This document shows positions 1 to 5,943 of a stretch of DNA of 5,943 bases, piece by piece. Under the pieces are notes generated by a model, which saw only the letters and a program-made list of their open reading frames with translations, ran no database searches and had not been told where the DNA came from. The DNA lies in assembly GCA_008501545.1 (NCBI GenBank), contig QQUM01000251.1, positions 1 through 5,943 of the forward strand. The letters run 5' to 3'. A program made the position numbers and the translations under genes. The DNA comes from Calditrichota bacterium (GTDB lineage: Bacteria; Zhuqueibacterota; Zhuqueibacteria; Zhuqueibacterales; Geothermadaptataceae). Position 1 is the stretch's first letter, and each line of letters begins with the position of its first letter.

Positions 1-507
1 CTGGCTGCCAACGTAAGCGGAATTGGTGAGCGGCGGACAGCCAACTGCTGCACAGTTGAGAGCAAAGTGAATGCGTGCATCTTTAAACTCGGGGCGAATT
101 ATCTCATTTTCTATCTGATTCAGTGTGAGCTCCCGGCCATTAACTTTTACAAGTTTTTTATTCCACGGGCTGGACAAGAGACCGCCAATATCTTTTATGC
201 TCTCAAGGGGATAATTATCCAGGATGAGTTTAAGGGTTGTTGCATTGTACAGGTTGATCCAATAGGCCAGCGCCTCCGCTTTTTGCATATTTCGCGGATT
301 TAAATTTTCAAGGCTTTTTACGTATTTATTTAATGCTTTTACATCGCTTTTTGTCGCGTGGAATTGTTCATATCGTACGCCGTCCTCAGCAACATATTTT
401 TTTAAGAGCATATCATACGACGCATGGATGTCATCACCGGCAAGTCCGTTCGTTGTGTAGGATAAGAATAACGTGGTTAAAAAGATGCATACTGATTTGA
501 TTTTCAT
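1..507 (-). CDS. Secreted DUF547-domain protein, 3' end beyond window (partial)
   Basis: The minus-strand frame from ATG at 505-507 stays open for 169 codons to base 1, so the C-terminus is outside the window. Residues 1-24 look like a Sec signal peptide: K2 and K4, a hydrophobic core (CIFLTTLFLS), and a likely cleavage near GLAG/DD; there is no lipobox cysteine at the cleavage site. The mature part matches the DUF547 family: AYWINLYNATTLKLIL at about 81-96, W115, the NGRELTLNQIEN stretch at 123-134, and the family's H-F-A-L-N-C-A...G-C-P-P-L block at 147-160 (H147, C152, C157). DUF547 proteins are usually about 250 residues or more, so roughly a third is missing. Biochemical function is not established; export to the periplasm or beyond is inferred. 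It lies 131 bp downstream of the glycosyltransferase on the same strand and has its own strong ribosome binding site. Confidence 0.9.
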   Translation of the reverse strand, partial: MKIKSVCIFLTTLFLSYTTNGLAGDDIHASYDMLLKKYVAEDGVRYEQFHATKSDVKALNKYVKSLENLNPRNMQKAEALAYWINLYNATTLKLILDNYPLESIKDIGGLLSSPWNKKLVKVNGRELTLNQIENEIIRPEFKDARIHFALNCAAVGCPPLTNSAYVGSQ

Positions 508-513
508 TTTTAT

Positions 514-519
514 CTCCTC
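514..519 (-). promoter_or_regulatory. Strong Shine-Dalgarno site of the DUF547 gene
   Basis: Read on the minus strand this is GAGGAG, six bases before the ATG at 507. It fixes the start of the DUF547 gene, and is much stronger than anything in front of the two upstream downstream-cluster genes. Confidence 0.8.
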
Positions 520-542
520 AAATCATAAAAGTGAACGTGTTG

Positions 543-580
543 TGCAAAATTAAATTCGATTGCCAAAATTCATTTTGCAA
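543..580. repeat. AT-rich inverted-repeat cluster upstream of the DUF547 gene
   Basis: On the plus strand, TGCAAAAT at 543-550 is the exact reverse complement of ATTTTGCA at 572-579 (21-base spacer). A third, imperfect copy, TTGCCAAAAT at 560-569, can also pair with ATTTTGCAA at 572-580. That gives an 8-bp stem with one bulged C and a four-base loop. The two pairings share the 572-580 arm and exclude each other. There is no U-run after the stem, so this is not a typical intrinsic terminator. It could be an operator, an RNA structure, or a chance product of AT-rich sequence. Confidence 0.35.
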
Positions 581-638
581 AACGGGTTAAAAGTGAATAA
601 TGTCCACGTTTGTGACAAGTTTAAAATTGCAGACTGGT

Positions 639-2150
639 TTACTCATCCAGTCCTTCGTCAGCAATATGTACGACAGCCAATTCAATGTTTGAATTTGTGA
701 TTGGGTGCCGTATAATTTCTTTCGTGCCTGCTTCAGGCAGTTTTTGCCAAATTTTTCGTGCGGGTTTGTGAACTGCCAGTACAAGTACCGATCCGTGCAT
801 TTTTTTGTTTGCCTGTTGCAGGAATCTGAAAAATATACCGTCGGCTGGAATAACCAGGATGGATTGGCATTTATTCCACCGGTAGGCCAATTGGGCAGCT
901 AAACCGTAATCATCCGAAATGATCCAGGTTGGTGGTGTAGACGCCCCTGAAGCGTGCTGCCAAAAATTTTGCACAGTTTTTGTGAAAGGATCGATGGATT
1001 GGTATTCCTTCATCCGGTCGTGCCAACTTGAAGTCGTGGAAATTTTTTCTTCGCGTGTCCCGGCCTGGGATGCATATGTCTTGTCGATAAACCCACTGTA
1101 TTTTTTAATTTGAGAAATTGAATCTGGAAAAATGAAAAACAATGCCATTCCTGTGGATATTAGGATCGTAATGAGGAAATTTGAAAGGATCAGGATTTTC
1201 GGTATTCGATAATTGAAATAGGGAAGGAGGAGAACGAATGCAGGCAAGAGCCAGTTCCCTTTGATTTGGTTTCGAAGTAGCGCGGCTGCACCGAATGTGA
1301 TCAGCAATGAAGCAGCGGCCAGGAGCGGGAAACTGTTCTCACCGGGTTTGAGAATATGTTTTAATGCGTTTTGCCATTCTCTTCGAATTGATGTGAGTCC
1401 CGCGTAAGGTAGCGTCATGCCACCCAGGCCAAACAGCGATACCAGGGTGATGAAAAGCACCTGCATACCTGAAATTTCGCCTGAAATTTTTCCGAATTCA
1501 GCCATAGCAGCAAGCATGGGTTTGTTCATGGAGAGCAGGGCAGGGGAGGCAATCGCAAGTATGAAAACGGCAAAAAGGATTTTTCTCGAAAAAGAAATCT
1601 CTTTCAGCATAAAGATGTATAATAATCCGACAGGAAGAATCACAACACCTGTCGGTTTTGCAAGCACGGATAGTGCCACACACATGGAGAACAGGGCATG
1701 GTTTTTTGAACTGGCAGCAAGCGCAGCAAGCAAGAGCACAGCTAAAAAAATGCTGTCCGGATGGAGAATACTCCCGACATAAATCTGCCATGGTGTTAAA
1801 ATTACAGTCGCCAAAAGTATGTGCCTGGTTTGGGAATCAACGTTGTGCTTTTTCAGAAGAGTGTGTAAGGCGCCAGCCACTAGAATGCCCCCAAGAAATG
1901 ATGGCATCCGCATGGCTATAATGTCAGAAAGAGGCAAATAAAGACAGAGTTTAATCAGGATTTGCAGCAAGAAAGCATATGCCGGTTCGTTGTGTTGTGA
2001 CCAGAAGTAGTATGTGGCTTCATCCCGGCCGGGTGCAGGCAGGAAAAGTAAACCCAGGCGGAATAGCAATGAAACGCTTATCGCAGTGGGGAGCAGGAAA
2101 GCATTCGGTTCATTCCCCTGATAATGCTCGCGCTGACTTAATTCCTGCAT
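639..2150 (-). CDS. GT39/PMT_2 (ArnT-like) membrane glycosyltransferase
   Basis: This 503-residue polytopic protein belongs to the GT-C glycosyltransferases, which move a sugar from a polyprenyl-phosphate donor to a lipid, glycan or protein at the outer face of the inner membrane. Seen: the N-terminal R-D-E at 42-44 followed by TYYFWSQH (the acidic pair of GT39 after the first helix), RMPS at 81-84, a periplasmic-loop HPD at 130-132 before a helix, and RNQIKGNWLLPAF at 293-305, matching the family's conserved NW.LPA region. I count roughly ten or eleven membrane segments between residues 19 and 341. A soluble tail of about 160 residues follows, with DDYGLAAQLAYRW at 413-425, also typical of bacterial PMT_2 proteins. 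The ATG at 2150 overlaps the end of the upstream hydrolase by 13 bp; a weak AGGG lies 11 bases upstream. Unusual: the common G-Y-x-D-H-P-P segment after WSQH is replaced by EPAYAFLLQ. Acceptor and sugar cannot be predicted, so no symbol is given. Confidence 0.88.
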   Translation of the reverse strand: MQELSQREHYQGNEPNAFLLPTAISVSLLFRLGLLFLPAPGRDEATYYFWSQHNEPAYAFLLQILIKLCLYLPLSDIIAMRMPSFLGGILVAGALHTLLKKHNVDSQTRHILLATVILTPWQIYVGSILHPDSIFLAVLLLAALAASSKNHALFSMCVALSVLAKPTGVVILPVGLLYIFMLKEISFSRKILFAVFILAIASPALLSMNKPMLAAMAEFGKISGEISGMQVLFITLVSLFGLGGMTLPYAGLTSIRREWQNALKHILKPGENSFPLLAAASLLITFGAAALLRNQIKGNWLLPAFVLLLPYFNYRIPKILILSNFLITILISTGMALFFIFPDSISQIKKYSGFIDKTYASQAGTREEKISTTSSWHDRMKEYQSIDPFTKTVQNFWQHASGASTPPTWIISDDYGLAAQLAYRWNKCQSILVIPADGIFFRFLQQANKKMHGSVLVLAVHKPARKIWQKLPEAGTKEIIRHPITNSNIELAVVHIADEGLDE

Positions 2151-3349
2151 GGACGATACGGCCCTACGATGTCATACCTGCGTTTTGTCAGGATCAGGGA
2201 GCGGTTACTGAGCTGGGTTACCCTGCGAAAACCAAGCAAGTGAAATATTTCGACAACAAACCATTTTGCGGTATGAGTATCAACAATGATGGTATATTTT
2301 TGCGCGGGATGTTTTGAAACACCGGGGAGCAAATGAACGAATTTTGCAATCTGCATATAACGCATCACAGTTGAAAACCTAAGCCAGAATTTATTGATTG
2401 GCCGGGTAAGAAAAAAGCCGTCATTGCCTAAGCCCTGGTAGAGTGGCATGAGTATATGTCCCATTTCATGGGCCAGAATCCGTCCGTTTTTATCACGTGC
2501 CAAGGTTTCTCCCCGTTTGACTGGCTGAAAATTTTTATAACCGGGAAGCATCTCGAATTTATCCGTTACTTCTATAGCATGGCGGTAGCGTACTTCGAGA
2601 ATGGATGGTAGCGCATCCACAGCATCCGACAGGATTTGTGAACTGCGTTCTATTTCCACACGAAAGTCTGCTTTTCTGATGCAACCGATGCTGTAAAGTA
2701 AAACCCACAAAGCGGCTTCATGAATATCGATGGATACCGGATCTTCGTGACGACCCGCTTCGAAAGCCATGCCAATGTGGCCGCATTCCGTGATGTATTC
2801 CATGATCGTACCCGGGATTGCTTCTTCCAATCCGAGAACATATGGTACATTAAAATTTGCTGCAATCCGCCGGTTTCGCAGGGTGTCACCAAAGATAATG
2901 AATGGTTTGCTTTTCGATGATGTGGTGTGCATATCAAGGAAGATGGCGGATCCGTTCTTGTTATCGATTTCCTGGCCCATCTGCCTGATCAAGGCAAGAG
3001 CCTGTTTTTCTTCGTTGCTGAGTGGATGACCATTTACACAACTCCGTAAAAATTTAATTTTATCTGACTGCCACAAACGGTTCATGTCCTCATCGATAAA
3101 ACGCAGATTTTTTTGCAGTGCTGGTAAATTGCCGGCGAAGGCGAGGAGCTTTCCTGAAAATTTATTTTTCCGTGATTTCAGTGCATGAAATACCCGTTTC
3201 ACAGCGTGAATGCTTGCGTGCTCATTGCCGTGAATGCCGCAAATACAACAAACGGTTTGCCCTTTTTTGTGTCCGGTATATTTATCGATAACACGATCAA
3301 CGGCGATTTTTTCTTGTAGATTAGAGAAAGAAGTTTCCATTTCAGTCAT
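2138..3349 (-). CDS. Succinylglutamate desuccinylase/aspartoacylase family zinc hydrolase
   Basis: The protein is 403 residues from the ATG at 3349, or 414 from an in-frame GTG at 3382; residue numbers here use the 414 form. It has the M14-like AstE/ASPA signatures: GIHGNE at 49-54 (zinc ligands H51 and E54), N85 with RFIDEDMNR at 94-102, LDMHTT at 149-154 (third zinc ligand H152), and FEAGRHED at 207-214 with E208 as the likely catalytic acid. A C-terminal beta domain includes ILMPLYQG and DGFFLTRPI (310-328), followed by about 85 further residues. Relatives hydrolyse N-acyl amino acids or related amides in the cytoplasm; there is no signal peptide here. The arginine-catabolism genes that usually flank true astE are absent, so the substrate is open. 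Start choice: neither GTG 3382 nor ATG 3349 has a clear ribosome binding site; ATG is preferred by codon, and ATG 3340 is a third option. A TGA lies a few codons above the GTG. The 3' end overlaps the glycosyltransferase start by 13 bp, suggesting translational coupling. Confidence 0.92.
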   Translation of the reverse strand: MTEMETSFSNLQEKIAVDRVIDKYTGHKKGQTVCCICGIHGNEHASIHAVKRVFHALKSRKNKFSGKLLAFAGNLPALQKNLRFIDEDMNRLWQSDKIKFLRSCVNGHPLSNEEKQALALIRQMGQEIDNKNGSAIFLDMHTTSSKSKPFIIFGDTLRNRRIAANFNVPYVLGLEEAIPGTIMEYITECGHIGMAFEAGRHEDPVSIDIHEAALWVLLYSIGCIRKADFRVEIERSSQILSDAVDALPSILEVRYRHAIEVTDKFEMLPGYKNFQPVKRGETLARDKNGRILAHEMGHILMPLYQGLGNDGFFLTRPINKFWLRFSTVMRYMQIAKFVHLLPGVSKHPAQKYTIIVDTHTAKWFVVEIFHLLGFRRVTQLSNRSLILTKRRYDIVGPYRPCRN

Positions 3350-3470
3350 TTTTATCAGAAGGTCGGCCTGGATGAATGTCACCGTTTTGCCAGAGATTCT
3401 GTTTCAGATTCGGGCTCAATTAACAATCGCGCAATGGTGCATGTTGTCATGATTTAGGAAAACCGGTTGT
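3350..3470 (-). other. Gap between kinase and hydrolase genes
   Basis: This 121-bp stretch (88 bp if the hydrolase starts at the GTG) follows the kinase TAA. The only symmetric element is AACCGGTT at 3460-3467, a loopless palindrome that makes a poor hairpin and has no U-run after it. I see no convincing -35/-10 pair, no -24/-12 motif and no clear ribosome binding site. Read-through from the kinase gene into the hydrolase is therefore plausible but not demonstrated. Confidence 0.4.
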
Positions 3471-5942
3471 TTATTCTTTGCCCTTAAGTTCATTTCGAAC
3501 AGCCACACCGATTTTTTCGAACATGTAAGGCTTTTTGATGTAAACGCCTGCACCCAAGGCCTGGGCTTTGCGAACCAGTTCTGTTTCTGAAAATCCGCTG
3601 GCAATAACGGCTCGCATGCCAGGATGTAGTCTTATGATTTCTTTGTATGTTTCATAGCCATCGATGCCCGGATCCATAATCATATCCAGCAACAGGAGAT
3701 CAACTTCGTTTGTTTTAAGAAATTTGATAGCTTCTTCACCACTGCTGGCCGTCATGACTGTGTAATTTAATCGCTGCAAAATATGTCCTGCGATTATTCG
3801 CTGTTCTTCCACATCGTCGATGATGAGTATCCTTTCACCGTGACCTAAATATTCATCAATCGGAATTGCATCATCTTCTTTCAAGAGCTCTTGTTCCGTC
3901 ATCTTGAAATACAGGTCAAAAATAGTGCCCTGGCCCGGTGTGCTATGTACATCGATAAAGCCATTGTGATCATGGACAACCCCCCAGACAACAGGCATTC
4001 CCAACCCGGTTCCGCTTCTTCCCATCACTTTTTTTGTGTAAAATGGTTCAAATATACGTTCCACTGCATCAGCTTCAATTCCAGCGCCTTCATCCTCAAT
4101 GCGACACACGACGTAAGTTCCAGCTTCGATTTCTTCATAGGCCTGAAACGGCTTATCGATATATCTGTTTTGGGTGGAAATTGTTACTTTACCCCCATTT
4201 TGTTGCGCCTCGACTGCGTTTGAAACCAGGTTTGTAATGCTCGTCCGCAGATGCGTCGGCGAGCCAACTATGTTAAAAAGCTTGTCATCCATGTTCGTAA
4301 CAAAGTCTATATTTTTGTGCTGTTCTTTTATCTGATAATATTCCGGTGAAAAGAGGAATTCCTTAATGATAAAATTTATGTTTACGGGTTCAAAATTCAT
4401 GACACCACGCCTGGCTAACGTCAGCAAATCCTGTACGACTGCTGTTGCCTTGAGTCCCGAGTTTTTTATCGTTGTCAGCGCACCATGCATCATACTGCCA
4501 CTTTTTAGATCACGCAAAAGCAGATCCGGGAATGAGACGATGCCAGAAAGTATGTTGTTGAGATCGTGGGCTACGCCTCCGGCTAACAGGCCGATGGTTT
4601 CCATTTTTTGTGCCCGCACGAGTTTTTCCTGCAGTTCTTTATTCTCTTTAGCTGTTTTGATGCGTTCATCCAGTTCATGCCGGTATTTCTGATTTGCAAC
4701 TGCCAATTCCGCTTTTTGCAAATCAAGGGTTTTGAATGCGTTAGTATACCTGTAGGCGATAAGGATGGTCAGACAGGCTATAAAAGCAAGTTGTCCAAAG
4801 GCCAGGATTTCATGCGTGTGTAAACTTCCGGTATATTCGAGAATATCGTTCATGATTGTAGAGAAAAGGAAGAGGAGTCCAAGAAGCAGGATGCGCGCGC
4901 CTTCCTTTTTGTGCCGGATACTGAGAACGAGCAGATAGAAACCATAAAGACAACTTGCGATGAGATAAGTGTGGTAATAGGGAATTGTGTATGAGAAAAT
5001 GTGTACCGGCGTGAATATGACGATAAGCGAAAGCAGGACGCCAACAGCAATAATTGCATTGAGCATCATTTTGTTGAAATCGTCTTTGTAGAGAGAATAG
5101 AAAAATAGCGCAAATATTGGAACGACTAAAAATATGGTTAAGTATTCCAGTCGGATTAAATTCGTCCAACTTGTTGCTGGAAAGAGTTTTAGAAAATAAA
5201 CCTCGCTCGTCAGCAACCGTCGCATGGAAATAAGAAGGCAACAGAGTCCGAAAAACAGCGATGCATAGGCTTGTCTTCGCATCATGCTGATGACGAGATG
5301 GTATAGCCCAATTATAAAAATGCTCGCAAAGAGAAATATATCAGTAAAGATGTTTTTTTCCCTCTTTGCGTGGATATCGTTTACAAGCCCCAATTGAATT
5401 TTTTCCCAAACGCCACCTTTTCGATGGTGAAAATTTGAAACCAGAATTGTTATTTCAAGCCGGGTTGTATCCGGAACGAATTCAACAATTTTGGGCATGT
5501 AAGCCGGTTTAGAAGTCTTGCGTGAGTCACCGACCTGGCCGACTCTCGTGAGTTCCTTCCCATTGCAATAAAATGTGAACGCTGTGGCCATGTCGAGAAA
5601 TTTAAATGCCAGTGGAGTATTGTTATTTTGAAGCAGGATTTTCAGCTTGTAGGTCGCAAATCCCTGTCCCGGTAATGAGGTGCCGTCAATGCGCTTGCCA
5701 TTCCAGGTATCCGGTACGTGCATGAATGAACTTGGTTGGTGAACGTTTTGCGTGTCAGTTGGTGTTAGCAGTTGTTGCCAGTAAAATTTGTACTCCCCGG
5801 AAAGGTCAACTATTCCCTCACTTTCGAAGTTCCAGTTTCGCAAGTCAAGTACGCCCTGCGAAGCAATTACTGGTTGTTTTTTTGCAGGATCATCGCTGCC
5901 CCGGGCTGCTATGTGGAGTCCCAGTGTGAGTGCCAGTGTCAT
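3471..5942 (-). CDS. 7TMR-DISM-type hybrid sensor histidine kinase with C-terminal receiver (5' end probably outside window)
   Basis: At least 823 residues. Residues 1-14 are hydrophobic like a signal-peptide core but lack a basic N-terminus, and only one base precedes this ATG, so the real start is probably upstream. Residues about 28-190 form a periplasmic beta-rich domain resembling galactose-binding jelly rolls of 7TMR-DISM receptors (LSGEYKFYWQQLL, VPDTWNG, GFATYKLKI). Seven hydrophobic helices fit at about 198-220, 226-241, 264-285, 292-311, 318-340, 348-367 and 378-397. A charged coiled coil (404-447) leads to HisKA with GGVAHDLNN, phosphoacceptor H459. ATPase boxes: N571/N575 (NLVSNAVEA), DEGAGI 617-622, IFEPFYTKK 630-638, GRSGTGLGM 641-649. 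A receiver spans about 704-820: D709/D710, phosphoacceptor D753, S782, K804. All catalytic residues look intact. No separate response regulator, HPt or DNA-binding output is present in the window, so the phosphorelay partner is unknown. Ligand is unknown; carbohydrate is an inference from the ectodomain fold. Confidence 0.93.
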   Translation of the reverse strand: MTLALTLGLHIAARGSDDPAKKQPVIASQGVLDLRNWNFESEGIVDLSGEYKFYWQQLLTPTDTQNVHQPSSFMHVPDTWNGKRIDGTSLPGQGFATYKLKILLQNNNTPLAFKFLDMATAFTFYCNGKELTRVGQVGDSRKTSKPAYMPKIVEFVPDTTRLEITILVSNFHHRKGGVWEKIQLGLVNDIHAKREKNIFTDIFLFASIFIIGLYHLVISMMRRQAYASLFFGLCCLLISMRRLLTSEVYFLKLFPATSWTNLIRLEYLTIFLVVPIFALFFYSLYKDDFNKMMLNAIIAVGVLLSLIVIFTPVHIFSYTIPYYHTYLIASCLYGFYLLVLSIRHKKEGARILLLGLLFLFSTIMNDILEYTGSLHTHEILAFGQLAFIACLTILIAYRYTNAFKTLDLQKAELAVANQKYRHELDERIKTAKENKELQEKLVRAQKMETIGLLAGGVAHDLNNILSGIVSFPDLLLRDLKSGSMMHGALTTIKNSGLKATAVVQDLLTLARRGVMNFEPVNINFIIKEFLFSPEYYQIKEQHKNIDFVTNMDDKLFNIVGSPTHLRTSITNLVSNAVEAQQNGGKVTISTQNRYIDKPFQAYEEIEAGTYVVCRIEDEGAGIEADAVERIFEPFYTKKVMGRSGTGLGMPVVWGVVHDHNGFIDVHSTPGQGTIFDLYFKMTEQELLKEDDAIPIDEYLGHGERILIIDDVEEQRIIAGHILQRLNYTVMTASSGEEAIKFLKTNEVDLLLLDMIMDPGIDGYETYKEIIRLHPGMRAVIASGFSETELVRKAQALGAGVYIKKPYMFEKIGVAVRNELKGKE

Positions 5943-5943
5943 A

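Noticed and set aside
67..303. 78-codon plus-strand open frame at the left edge
   Set aside because: Antisense to the DUF547 gene, whose family motifs are unambiguous; no initiation signal.
521..529. TATGAT as a -10 box for the DUF547 gene (minus strand)
   Set aside because: No adequate -35 hexamer at 16-18 bases, and the implied transcript start would fall in the ribosome binding site.
601..617. Possible terminator hairpin after the GT39 stop
   Set aside because: TGTC(C)AC and GTGACA can form a 6-bp stem with one bulge and a GTTT loop, but it is weak and on the minus strand is not followed by a proper U-run.
1417..1782. 121-codon open frame on the plus strand
   Set aside because: It lies wholly inside the GT39 gene on the opposite strand, has no ribosome binding site or recognisable domain, and its composition mirrors the membrane-protein codons beneath it.
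639..2150. Naming the glycosyltransferase arnT
   Set aside because: Only general GT39/PMT_2 motifs match; no lipid A-aminoarabinose genes are nearby and the first periplasmic loop differs.
1979..2317. 112-codon plus-strand open frame across the hydrolase/GT39 junction
   Set aside because: Antisense to two well-supported genes, with no family resemblance; a shadow frame.
2138..3349. Naming the hydrolase astE
   Set aside because: The family motifs fit, but the arginine succinyltransferase pathway genes are absent and the protein is longer than typical AstE, so the specific name would overstate the evidence.
4810..5241. 143-codon minus-strand open frame in another phase of the kinase gene
   Set aside because: It sits inside the membrane-helix region of the kinase in a different frame; the kinase frame has clear domains on both sides, so no frameshift or nested gene is needed.

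Overview
The window carries four genes, all on the minus strand, so transcription runs from high to low coordinates. I found no RNA gene, insertion sequence, CRISPR array or credible plus-strand gene. Base composition looks middling to slightly AT-rich by eye (not counted). The best clue to the organism is the histidine kinase. Its HisKA/ATPase core (AHDLNN, IFEPFYTKKVMGRSGTGLGM) and its receiver (DMIMDPGIDGYETY, ASGFSET, KKPY) use wording I associate with the large hybrid-kinase families of Desulfobacterota (Desulfobacterales-type deltaproteobacteria). Signal peptides and a periplasm-facing glycosyltransferase also fit a Gram-negative. This placement is recall from family wording, not a search.

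Layout in transcription order: (1) 5942-3471, a large hybrid sensor kinase with a periplasmic jelly-roll-like domain, seven membrane helices, coiled coil, HisKA, HATPase and C-terminal receiver; its true start probably lies just outside the window. (2) After a gap of about 120 bp, 3349-2138 (or from a GTG at 3382), a zinc hydrolase of the succinylglutamate desuccinylase/aspartoacylase (M14-like) family. (3) Overlapping it by 13 bp, 2150-639, a polytopic GT-C glycosyltransferase of the GT39/PMT_2 (ArnT-like) type with a soluble C-terminal domain. (4) After a 131-bp AT-rich gap containing inverted repeats, 507-1, the N-terminal 169 codons of a secreted DUF547 protein that runs off the window edge.

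The hydrolase and glycosyltransferase overlap and are very likely translated from one message. The kinase is on the same strand upstream but separated by a gap without a clear terminator or promoter, so co-transcription is possible, not shown. A cautious reading is an envelope-related cluster: a sensor with a possible carbohydrate-binding ectodomain, a small-molecule amide/ester hydrolase, a lipid-linked-sugar transferase and an exported DUF547 protein. None of the substrates can be read from the sequence. The individual families are known; what may be undescribed is their association, together with some local motif departures listed in the findings.
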